A stretch of DNA of 64,000 nucleotides from Bacteroidota bacterium (GTDB taxonomy: Bacteria > Bacteroidota > Bacteroidia > Chitinophagales > Chitinophagaceae): assembly GCA_023386555.1 (NCBI GenBank), contig JAEWJK010000003.1, positions 124,001 to 188,000 of the forward strand, written 5' to 3'. The notes beneath the pieces are model-generated. The model ran no database searches. It saw only the letters and a program-made list of their open reading frames with translations, and was not told the origin of the DNA. The position numbers and the translations under genes were made by a program. This document shows, piece after piece, positions 46,401 through 54,500 of this stretch; the first letter of the stretch is position 1, and each line of letters starts with the position of its first letter.

Positions 46401-46799
46401 GGGTTTTTCTATATGATAAAGTTTTCCATGCAGGAAGTTCGGCTTTACCATAGATCTGATTTCGGCTTTCTGCCTCAACCATTCTGCACATTCTTTTGCA
46501 ACCTTCTTTTGTTGCAGCTTGTTTTCCAATTTAATGGTGAGGGTATCGTCCTCGAATTTGTAGGCACGCACATTCTTTAGTTCAGGATCCAGATCCTTAG
46601 CCTGGATAAATCGTGGTTCACCAAAAAGAAACTTCAGATGATTGATACCGTCTAGTTCCTTTTTTAATTTTTCGTATGCATAAATGGTAAAGAAGGCCGA
46701 TACGATAGAGAGTTTTGAATCTGAGGCTATGTGCTCTTTTAAAAACTCAGCTACTTTTCCTTTAGCCTGATTATCACGAATTGAAGATTGTATGCTCAT
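43452..46799 (-). CDS. PLD-domain SNF2/SF2 helicase
   Basis: 1115 residues from ATG at 46799 (MSIQSSIRDNQAKGKVAEFL); a start at 46898 would add 33 residues of poor quality. The N-terminal PLD-like domain has HGKLYHIE and GSSNFTVNGLG, the usual H-x-K...N pattern. Helicase core: CIIADSVGLGKTFEALAVI (Walker A), VIDESHNFRGN (DEAH-like), LLSATPVNNNL, and the C-terminal half with ISEGQNLQDCDCIINYD and RIIQRFGRIDRLGS. A coiled-coil insert (LKRLESSIESFQISMDRTIA) separates the halves. Likely DNA translocase with a nuclease-like PLD part. First gene of the defence-like operon. Confidence 0.92.
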   Translation of the reverse strand: MSIQSSIRDNQAKGKVAEFLKEHIASDSKLSIVSAFFTIYAYEKLKKELDGINHLKFLFGEPRFIQAKDLDPELKNVRAYKFEDDTLTIKLENKLQQKKVAKECAEWLRQKAEIRSMVKPNFLHGKLYHIEKPSGTEEALMGSSNFTVNGLGLGNRPNIELNLVVDSNRDRKDLKKWFDDIWNNEEGLVEDVKDQVLKYLETLHTENDPEFIYYKTLYHLFEKYLADQNKGGLLDERTGFFDSEIWHMLYEFQKDGVKGAINKIEKHGGCIIADSVGLGKTFEALAVIRYYELKNQQVLVLCPKKLSSNWTVYQASKNNLLNPFKKDRFNYHVLYHTDLGRQHGTSNADGHDFENIEWGNYSLIVIDESHNFRGNPMEKMLDDGTTRMNRAKFLMNKIIQSGVKTKVLLLSATPVNNNLRDLRNQLSYLIQDNEQSFYENTQIKDYRQTLKLAQTQFTTWADKKNKSRTVKNLLEKLDSSFFKLLDELTIARSRKHIVSFYNMGEIGKFPDRLPPQPIYSFIDLENRFFTYDALNKKILQYKLSIFNPSAYVKKEFQDFYEQKVKAKQRVLAFKQSDREHFLINMMKVNYLKRLESSIESFQISMDRTIARIERLEQKINAFIEKKKDVQQLDLYEFEMDETERPDVEDDEEQWEVGKKLRFNLAHLDLAYWLRDLQADKEALSDLYNNARAIDASRDAKLHDLKKLIIDKIKQPINPGNNKVLVFTAFADTAKYLYDNLNEWSVNSLGLQIAMVAGSHCITTFGKNEFSHILTNFSPVSKNRAMVKSMAQEGEIDILIATDCISEGQNLQDCDCIINYDIHWNPVRIIQRFGRIDRLGSKNDQIRLINFWPTKDLDNYINLKERVEARMALVDVTATGEDNILDTEQIEELITDELKYRNQQLKRLQKEILDVEELDDSISLTDFTLDDFRIELSNYIKNDGEKLQNAALGLYAIVPSPSGNHAKQCHRDFNQTEKDIIQPGVIYCLRQKGDTTGTEDVNPLQPYFLVYVREDGTVRFNYVHAKQVLEMFRLLCQGVTTPYQQLCDWFNTSTNNGSDMAKYNQLAEKAIDEISRVFKKKVSQKLTTDRGAVLVPKNKQATEADHFELITWLIII

Positions 46800-47014
46800 A
46801 AGGGGGTTAGGGTAAAAATAAGGATTAAATATACAATTGTTTGCATCTAAATAGCCCAGGTGTGCAGTTCTTTCAGGAAGTGGAAGACCAACTTCCAAAC
46901 ACTCCCATTCCTTCCTTTTTAATCCTTTTTATTCCCATTCGCTCCCAAAACTGCCCAAACTAGAAAGTGCGGTTTTGCCACACCCACATATTTGCTAAAC
47001 AAATAACAAACAGC
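46800..47014. other. divergent promoter region of the defence-like operon
   Basis: About 215 bp between the helicase start (46799, -) and the DUF5675 start (47015, +). Contains both promoters; no clear operator repeat was identified. Confidence 0.4.
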
Positions 47015-47503
47015 ATGGCAACGATAATAATGAACCCGATGAAGCTTGCAGGTGAAACGCATGTAACGATACTGCGAAACTATTACCGTAAGGGTGTTAA
47101 CGGCAAACTGTATATAGATGGGGTATTTCACAGCTATTGCATAGAACTACCCTGGAAAGAAAATAAACCGAAAATCAGTTGCATACCTGAAGGTAAATAC
47201 ACCATGAGTAAAAGATGGAGTAAGAAGTTTGGTTATCACCTGCTGATACATGGTATTGCAGACAGAGACCTGATACTGATGCATCCTGCCAATGATGCGA
47301 TAAAAGAATTACAGGGATGTATTGCACCCGTGACAATGACAACCGGCGAAGGACGTGGTGTTGAAAGCAAAAAAGCATTCAACAGCCTGAAAGAAAAATT
47401 ATATGCTGCGTTAGATGAGGGAGAGAAAGTTGTGCTGACGATCACATCTGCCAAAACGATTCTGAAAGGCATAATTGCTACACCTATTATGAAAGCAGCA
47501 TAG
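47015..47503 (+). CDS. DUF5675-family protein (phage-lysozyme-like)
   Basis: 162 residues from ATG at 47015 (MATIIMNPMKLAGETHVTIL). The DUF5675 pattern is clear: HSYCIELPWKENKPKISCIP, EGKYTMSKRWSKKFGYHLLI, DRDLILMHPANDAIKELQGC and IAPVTMTTGEGRG. The family is found in phages and bacteria, often as an endolysin-neighbour or putative lysozyme-like domain, but biochemistry is uncertain. First of several plus-strand genes of phage-like character. Confidence 0.8.
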   Translation: MATIIMNPMKLAGETHVTILRNYYRKGVNGKLYIDGVFHSYCIELPWKENKPKISCIPEGKYTMSKRWSKKFGYHLLIHGIADRDLILMHPANDAIKELQGCIAPVTMTTGEGRGVESKKAFNSLKEKLYAALDEGEKVVLTITSAKTILKGIIATPIMKAA

Positions 47504-47544
47504 CAACATAGCAAAGTGATTATTCAATTTTAAAATTATACAGT

Positions 47545-48138
47545 ATGCAGGCATTAAGAAAAAACAGGATGACTCCACTATTTGGGATTAAAGGTGGATT
47601 GAAAGTAAATGAAACAACAAGTGTTTCCAGGATCGATAATGTGTTCTTTACACCCAGGGTGCAGTGTATGGCTGACGCAGCTTATGCAATCGCAGTAACG
47701 GCATTGTGGAATGGTGAAGTGTTATCGGCTGCATCACAACAACGGTTGAAGGAATTTATCAGATCGTTCTTACTACAACATACAGACAGGGAACAGTGCT
47801 ATACTGCATTTGTTGAACGTGTACTACTGGCAAGAGCGTATGTTGAATCTGTTGATGGCAGGTATATTCCTTCACCGGAATGGTGGGTGGATACTACCAA
47901 TGACAAAGGTTTTAAGGGCACTGCAAGATGGTATAAGAAACTTATTGCAGTTCGTGAGACATATCCTTTACGTGAACAGGTAATGAAAGTGATTGCGGAA
48001 GCTGTATTGGATATGAGGGAGTCGCCTACGGCGAATAATTTTCATTACTGGAGGGGATATTTTATTGAGAGAGAATGGCAGAAGGGATTGAATTTGTTTT
48101 TGGCGGTGGTGGGTATGATGGATCATCATAACAGGTAA
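47545..48138 (+). CDS. conserved-looking protein of unknown function (197 aa)
   Basis: Soluble, helical; notable stretches MADAAYAIAVTALWNGEVLS, YIPSPEWWVDTTNDKGFKGT and NNFHYWRGYFIEREWQKGL. No family recognised. It follows the DUF5675 gene by 41 bp and may belong with it. A repeat zone begins 30 bp downstream. Confidence 0.65.
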   Translation: MQALRKNRMTPLFGIKGGLKVNETTSVSRIDNVFFTPRVQCMADAAYAIAVTALWNGEVLSAASQQRLKEFIRSFLLQHTDREQCYTAFVERVLLARAYVESVDGRYIPSPEWWVDTTNDKGFKGTARWYKKLIAVRETYPLREQVMKVIAEAVLDMRESPTANNFHYWRGYFIEREWQKGLNLFLAVVGMMDHHNR

Positions 48139-48169
48139 GTTTTTTTAGCTCTGACAAGCTATTGTTATT

Positions 48170-48412
48170 TACTTTTTCTCTTGATAGAAAAAGTAACAAA
48201 AAGATCAAGAATGGATGATAATACAGCACATCCATTCGAAGCCTTGATGTGGCTGTAATACTACTGTTGATTTAACTGTTGTTCTTTTCTGAACTGTTTC
48301 GCTTAAGGGCGACTGGAGGTGTGGCAGCGTGAGACTGCTGGCTTTTTCTGCGTAGGCTGTATAGTAATATTTTGCTTATACCGGGCAGAAAAAGAGGCAG
48401 GTTTGGATGATA
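48170..48412 (+). repeat. R4 element, copy F (diverged)
   Basis: Start hairpin TACTTTTTCTC-TTGATA-GAAAAAGTA, GATCAAGAATGGATGATAAT, and the closing TTTTTCTGC...GCAGAAAAAG hairpin. The downstream half differs from copies A-E. Confidence 0.72.
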
Positions 48413-48433
48413 TTTATTCAAAGAGCTTGGTCG

Positions 48434-48990
48434 TTGGAAGCTGAATCTTTTGGTTGGTTGACTATTCAATAAGTGTAATTTTTTTTGTGGTTAATGAGAG
48501 TGTCCGTTAGGTTGCGAAGAGCGTTTAATGTGGCTGTGTTGCTACTGTTCGTGTGGCAGTAGAATATTATTTAACTGCTGAACGTTTTGGGTTGCTGATT
48601 GTGTAAGAGCGTGAGACTGCTTGCTTTTTTTACTGAGGCTACTTTATTTGCCGTGAAATTTTGTGCGAGTAAAAAAAGAGGCAGGTTTGGATGGTTTTTA
48701 TGCAAAAAGGTTGATCGTTGGAAGCTGAATCTTTTGGTTAGTTGACTATTCAATAAGTGTAAATTTTTTGTGTGGTTAATGAGAGTGCCCGTTGGGGTGC
48801 GAACAGCGTTTGATGTGTATACAATATTTATTAAGGCTGCAGAATGTTTGGGGCTGTTGATGGTGTAAGAGCGTGAGACTGCTTGCTTTTTTTACTGAGG
48901 CTACTTTATTTGCCGTGAAATTTTGTGCGAGTAAAAAAGAGGCAGGTTTGGATGGTTGGTGGTGAAGGCTTTTTGGTTTTGGCGTTTGGT
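48434..48990 (+). repeat. tandem pair of ~280-bp repeat units
   Basis: GTTGGAAGCTGAATCTTTTG occurs at ~48434 and ~48717; GAGCGTGAGACTGCTTGC at ~48606 and ~48867. The two units share their ends, with a 3' hairpin-like GCTTTTTTTACTGAGG...GAGTAAAAAAGAGGC (related to the R4 closing hairpin) and differ by indels in the middle. Confidence 0.75.
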
Positions 48991-49205
48991 TAATTATGGA
49001 TTCTTCTCTAGGGCGTTTCCGTTGAAGATGTGAGGACGTTTCTGGTTTGTTGTTTCTCGTTGCGACGGTTCTGATTTCTTATTTCTTGTTTAAGCGTTTT
49101 TGTTTGAGTGTTTCTCGTTGAAGCGGTTCTTCCGGGTGCAGGGAAAGTGTGGCCGGAAGGATCTTGGGGGGAAGATCTGTTTATAATAACTAAAACAAAA
49201 AACAA

Positions 49206-49964
49206 ATGGCAACACAAGAGAGTATAATACAACTGAGGGGAACGATCGATAACATCACGTTTGCGAGAACGGCCGATGGTAAGATGATCGCTTATAAGAA
49301 AAGCTCGATGAGTAAAGAGAAAGTGATGAACGATTCGGCTTTTAGACGTACAAGGGAAAACATGGCAGAATTCGGCAGGGCAGGCAAGGCTTCTGTTGTT
49401 TTGAAAACAGCATGCAGGCTATTACTGCAAAACCTGAAAGACAGAACAATCAACAGGAGACTTGTGAAAGAAATGGTGAAAGTGATAAAGGCTGACCTGG
49501 TGAGCATTCGTGGACAACGTAATGTGATTGACGGTGAGACAGAACTGTTGCAAGGGTTTGAATTCAACGATAATGCTTCACTTAAGAAAACTTTGCTGAA
49601 AGACTATGTGAGCACTATCAACCGGGTGACCGGTGCACTTGAACTGAGCATTCCTGCTTTTATTCCGCTTCGTGATATTAAAGTGCCATCCGGTGCTACA
49701 CATTGCAAGATTGTGAGTGGTGCCTACGAGATAGATTTTGAAAACGAAACATTTGTTGTGGATGAACAGGAGACAGCGTTGATCACTCTTGATCTTAATC
49801 CACATGCTGCAACAACACTTACGGCGAATGTGACAGCCAATAGTACCAAACCATTGTTCCTGATGGCAGGTATACAGTTTTACCAGGATGTGAATGGAGA
49901 ATCATACCCATTACTGCATGGGTTGTATAATCCGTTAAGAGTGGTGGCGGTGAGTGGAGTGTAA
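49206..49964 (+). CDS. conserved-looking protein of unknown function (252 aa)
   Basis: Begins MATQESIIQLRGTIDNITFA; the middle contains EFGRAGKASVVLKTACRLLL and RRLVKEMVKVIKADLVSIRG, the C-terminal half is a beta-type region (SGATHCKIVSGAYEIDFENE; ALITLDLNPHAATTLTANVT). No signal peptide; no recognised family, though the N-terminal pattern (GTIDNITFARTADG, then RTRENMAEFGRAG) recalls small conserved Bacteroidota proteins. Function unknown. Confidence 0.66.
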   Translation: MATQESIIQLRGTIDNITFARTADGKMIAYKKSSMSKEKVMNDSAFRRTRENMAEFGRAGKASVVLKTACRLLLQNLKDRTINRRLVKEMVKVIKADLVSIRGQRNVIDGETELLQGFEFNDNASLKKTLLKDYVSTINRVTGALELSIPAFIPLRDIKVPSGATHCKIVSGAYEIDFENETFVVDEQETALITLDLNPHAATTLTANVTANSTKPLFLMAGIQFYQDVNGESYPLLHGLYNPLRVVAVSGV

Positions 49965-49971
49965 GGCGAAG

Positions 49972-50250
49972 TACGAGGTACGATTTGAGAAGTACGAAAT
50001 ACGAAGTACGAGGTACGAGGTACGAGGTACGATTTGAGAAGTACGAGGTACGAGATACGAGGTACGATTTGAGAAGTACGTGTACGAAATACGAGGTACG
50101 AGGTACGACTTGAGAAGTACGAGATACGATTTGAGAAGTACGAAATACGAGGTACGGTTTGAGAAGTATGATGTGATAAGTACGAGATACGAGGTACGAT
50201 CGAGAAGTACGAAATACGAAGTACGAGGTACGATTTGAGAAGTATGAGGT
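49972..50250. repeat. ~20-bp-scale minisatellite (GTACGAGGTACGATTTGAGAA type)
   Basis: A degenerate run of units such as AAGTACGAGGTACGATTTG and GAGAAGTACGAAATACGA across ~280 bp, between the 252-aa gene and the small membrane-protein pair. On the minus strand the units read as TSYFVLRTSYLVPRTS in one frame, but there is no start or RBS, so it is not a gene. Confidence 0.85.
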
Positions 50251-50280
50251 TGGAACAATTAATTAAACAAAAAAGAAAGT

Positions 50281-50511
50281 ATGAGTCTTAGCAAAAGAGT
50301 AAAAAGCAAAACCCCAAAGTTCTTTGCAACCATTCGTAACATTGGGCTTGCGGTGGCAGCCATTGGTGCCAGTATTCTCGCTGCACCGGTTGCACTGCCT
50401 GTGGTGATCGTAAAGATCGCAGGTTACTTAACTGTAGCCGGTGGTATTGCCTCGGCAGTAAGCCAGGCAACTACTGCACAGGATGATGCGATGAATAATA
50501 CCAATGAGTAA
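50281..50511 (+). CDS. small hydrophobic (holin-like) membrane protein 1
   Basis: 76 residues. Basic N-terminus (SLSKRVKSKTPKFF) followed by a ~45-residue hydrophobic Ala/Val/Ile-rich region (ATIRNIGLAVAAIGASILA; LPVVIVKIAGYLTVAGGIAS), likely two membrane helices, and a short acidic tail. Overlaps the next small gene by 8 bp. Holin-like by size and topology only. Confidence 0.6.
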   Translation: MSLSKRVKSKTPKFFATIRNIGLAVAAIGASILAAPVALPVVIVKIAGYLTVAGGIASAVSQATTAQDDAMNNTNE

Positions 50512-50701
50512 TCATTTTCATTCTACTACCCTATCCTCTACAGCAAGCGGTACATTACTGGTTGTGATCATACATATTAACAGCAGCGAACTATTACAAA
50601 CCGCTGTGCTGGCAACTATAGGAGCAGTAGTTAGTTTCATTGTAAGTAAAACAATGAAATATTTATGGGAGAAAATAAAAAACAGGAAGGGCTGCAATTA
50701 G
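50504..50701 (+). CDS. small hydrophobic (holin-like) membrane protein 2
   Basis: 65 residues. One or two membrane segments (ASGTLLVVIIHI; LLQTAVLATIGAVVSFIV), then a basic tail (SKTMKYLWEKIKNRKGCN). Overlaps the preceding small gene by 8 bp; its stop codon lies in the loop of the following terminator. Confidence 0.58.
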   Translation: MSNHFHSTTLSSTASGTLLVVIIHINSSELLQTAVLATIGAVVSFIVSKTMKYLWEKIKNRKGCN

Positions 50702-50716
50702 CAGCCCTTTTTTTTT
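50687..50716 (+). terminator. intrinsic terminator with the stop codon in its loop
   Basis: AAGGGCTGC (50687-50695) pairs with GCAGCCCTT (50701-50709), loop AATTA, then eight T. The TAG stop at 50699-50701 spans loop and stem. Confidence 0.88.
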
Positions 50717-50743
50717 GAATCACTTTGGTAAAGGTTTTTTCAA

Positions 50744-51344
50744 ATAAACATAGGTGCTGCATTATGTTGTTCGCCCTTCCGCAGATCGTTTAATATTATA
50801 AACTGCGTGAGAATGACACAAATAGTTTTAATAAGAACCAGACGTGAGATAGTTCTAAGATGTCCTACACTTTTAAAGTGTAGGACATCTATATATAAAC
50901 ATAGATGCTGCATTATGTTGTTCGGCCTACCGCAGATGTTTAATATTTTTAAACTGCGTGAGAATGACACAAATAGTTTTAATAAGAACCAGACGTGAGA
51001 TAGTTCCAAGATGTCCTACACTTTTAAAGTGTAGGACATCTATATATAAACATAGATGCTGCATTATGCTGTTCGGCCTTCCGCAGATGTTTAATATTAT
51101 AAACTGCGTGAGAATGACACAAATAGTTTTATTTAGAACCAGATGTGAGATAGTTCTAAGATGTCCTACATTTTTAAAGTGTAGGACATCTATATATAAA
51201 CATAGATGCTGCATTATGCTGTTCGGCCTTCCGCAGATTTAATATTATAAACTGCGTGAGAATGACACAAATAGTTTTATTTAGAACCAGATGTGAGATA
51301 GTTCCAAGATGCCTACATTTTTAAAGTATAGGACATCTATATAG
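50744..51344. repeat. four tandem ~150-bp units, each with a perfect 15-bp-arm palindrome
   Basis: Units start at 50744, 50895, 51046 and 51196 (periods 151, 151, 150). Each contains arms GATGTCCTACACTTT and AAAGTGTAGGACATC around a single T, with decay in unit 4, plus GCATTATG...TTCGGCCTTCCGCAGA and AACTGCGTGAGAATGACAC. Open frames on both strands are repeat products without homology. Confidence 0.9.
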
Positions 51345-51447
51345 AGGATCGCTATATGTGCTATAGGAAAAGAGATTATAAATGGTAATATCGAAGAACT
51401 TCATCTTTACCCTAGTGGTTAGTGTCCCCACCAACCATTAGATCATA

Positions 51448-51481
51448 GATTTCGTTTGGTGAGAACCAACCGATAGAAAAA
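51448..51481. repeat. left 35-bp direct repeat flanking the WD40-caspase gene
   Basis: GATTTCGTTTGGTGAG-AACC-AACCGATAGAAAAA; a second copy lies at 54908-54942 on the other side of the gene, same orientation, two differences. Confidence 0.8.
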
Positions 51482-51585
51482 GATCAGTAAAAGAATTTCT
51501 TTTTGCTCCCGAACAGGCACACAGGCAAATTTGCATTGACCTGGTCGTCGTGGAAATATACTATATTCACAATAGTCTTTACCCC

Positions 51586-54500
51586 ATGAATCCACGCTGT
51601 ATTTTCACTGCTTTTTTGTTCGTGCTGCATATACCTGTACTTGCACAGGAACCTGCATTAGTATTGCCCCAGGGGCATAGTACAGCACCATACATTGAAT
51701 TCGGCAAAGACGAAAAACTATTATTATCCGTTACAGATGCTACCATACTGGTATGGGATGTAAAATATGAACGTATATTATACAACCTCAGCGTACCGTC
51801 GAAGAAAATACTGGCAGCAAGGTTTAATGCAGCCGGAGACCGGGTGTTGTTAGCCACCACAGATTCTGTGTGCAGGATATATGATATGCATACCGGCGAA
51901 GTTTCATCCGTCTTACGTTTTAAAAACACAAAATTTTGCTTTGCAAACTATAATGCAGACAAAAGCAGGATCATCTCTGCTCACAGTGATAGTACTATAG
52001 TAATATGGGATGCTGCCTCCAGCCAGGTGATAGAAACATTTAAATGGCATGCTTTACCTACTTATGTTGTGTTTGATGATGATATGCAGCACGCTGTGAT
52101 AACTGCTGAGACCACCAGGTTTGATGAAGTGGCCGGAATGGAAGTGCCTGCTCAGTTAACAGAGCTGATTGATCTGAAAACAAAGCATAAGAGAAATGCT
52201 GCCGGAATGATTTCTTTCATTCCCGCCCTGAAAGCTATACTGTATTATGATACAGACGAACTGTATCTTGAGAATGTAAGCGATGGAAAAAAAATAGCTG
52301 CTTTCCCCCGTCGTTATGTAAGTGATTACTGCCTCTCGGGTAATAAACGGTTCCTTGCGATTAATGATGAAGTATCAGTTAGCGTGTACGACCTGGTTAC
52401 AGGCAAAAGACTTTCTTATCATGAACTTGAAAATACAGGCGGGGTTATCACCAACTATAAACTGTATACATTTACTGATAGTAACACCCGTTTATTGCTT
52501 TCTTATTACAACCAGATATTATCGGTAAACTGGAAGACTGGCAAAACCGTACTCGATGGTTTTACGCAGCACAAACCAGAGCCGAGAGATGAGGATGGAA
52601 ACTTACCTGTAGCGATCGATGAAAGCACCTCGGGCAGGCAGAAAGCTTTTTCATTTCCTTCAGGAAAAATAAAGATCTTTCAAACAGCCGATATGAGCCG
52701 GTCCAAAACACTGGAAGGCAAACCCTTTACTGTTACAGGAGTACTGCACAACAATCATTACAACTGGCTATTCTCACAAACCAACTACAAAACATTTAAT
52801 GCATGGAACCTTGAAGCAGCAAAGATGGTGTACAGTGTAACCGATTCTACTTTTTGCGCCAACATTTATCATTTTCATTTTTGCGAAAAAGGAACGATAC
52901 TCAATGTAGATGCCTGTGAAGGATTGGGCAGCAGATTCCGTGTTAAGGATGGTACCCTGTTACATAGTGAGTCTGCCCGGGAGGCTTGCTACACCGATTC
53001 TTCGTTTATTGCAGGCAACCGTTATTATATACCCAAACATGACCCGATGATGAAAAGTGAATGGGCTGTTTACCATTATGACACAGGTGAAAAAATACTC
53101 TCGCTTACTGATTCTACTACCTGGGTTAAGAATGCTGTATTAAGCCATGATGGTAATACTGCCGTAGTGGTGTGGGAGGATATTAATTTCCATTCGGGCA
53201 TCAATAGCTTTCCTTACGTAGATGTCTGGAACGTTCCTTCGAAAAAGAACTGGCGGATCAATATTCCTGACAAGCTGGTAAAGGAAGTAGTGTTTAGTAA
53301 TAACAGTCGCTGGTTTGTGTTGATCACTAAAGAACTGAATGCAACATTGGTAGATGTACAAAGCAGGCAACAGCATTACCTGGGGCAATACGAATACAGC
53401 AATTTTATTAATGATAGTATTGTAGCACTGTCGCACCAGTCGAATATCGTGCTTTACAATTTTCAGAAGCATTCGGAAATAGCCAGGCTGGTAACAGTGG
53501 ATAATGGTGACTATCTTATTGTATTGCCTGGCAGGTATTACAGCGGCAACATCAAAGACCTGGGAAAAGTACATTATGTGAAAAATGCCCGCATCATATC
53601 ATTCGAACAACTTGATGTTAAATTCAATCGTCCAGACCTGGTGTTAAAAGCTTTTGGCAGTAAAAACACCGCATTGATAAATGCCTATTACCAGGCCTAT
53701 CTTAAAAGACTAAAGAAACTGGAGATAGACCCTGCTTTACTTGAAACAGGTTACAGCGTGCCCGATGCTGATTTTACAAACCGTACGAACATCAGTTATG
53801 AACAGCAGGCTGGCAGGTTACAGCTTCGCTTCAAGGCAAGTGACAGCACCCGTTCGCTGGTAAAGTTCAATGCCTGGGTAAACCAGGTGCCTGTGTATGG
53901 ATCAAGGGGCATTGCAATTAGACCCGGCCGTGATTTCGATACCACCTTTAGTATTGAATTGTCGGCCGGTGAAAACAGGGTGGAGGCTGCCGTTACCAAT
54001 GCATCAGGAATAGAAAGCTATCGCATGCCTTTGTTTGTAAAATACCAGCCTGTGGCACCGTTAAAAGAAAAAAACCATTTCATTGGTATTGGTATCAATC
54101 AATTTGCAGACGCATCGAACAATCTTAGCTGGAGCGTAAAAGACATCAGGGACCTTTCGCTGAAGCTACAGCAGAAATATCCCGGGATAATAATCGATAC
54201 CTTATTTGATGAACAGGTAACAAAAGAAAATATCCTGGCTTTGAAAACAAAGCTTGCAACACTCAATGTTGATGATAAAGTAATATTATCTTATTCGGGC
54301 CATGGAATATTAAGCAAAGAACTGGATTACTACCTGAGCACTTATTCCATCGATTTTAATGAGCCTGAAAAAAATGGGCTTTCTTATGAATTATTTGAAA
54401 GCCTGGTAGATGATATTAAACCAAGGAAGAAACTGGTGCTACTCGATGCCTGCCACAGTGGTGAAGTAGATAAGGAAGAGATAGAACGCATTGAAGCTTC

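Noticed and set aside
34402..46799. Classifying the operon as BREX, DISARM, Dnd or type I restriction-modification
   Set aside because: No PglZ phosphatase, DUF1998, DndBCDE-like or HsdS-like protein was recognised, although the methylase is Eco57I/PglX-like.
49935..50258. A 107-codon minus-strand ORF in the minisatellite (TSYFVL/TSYLVPRTS repeats)
   Set aside because: It is the translation of a DNA minisatellite, with no credible start context or homology.
50744..51344. A CRISPR-like array from the four 150-bp repeats
   Set aside because: The units are nearly identical over their whole length; there are no unique spacers and no cas genes.
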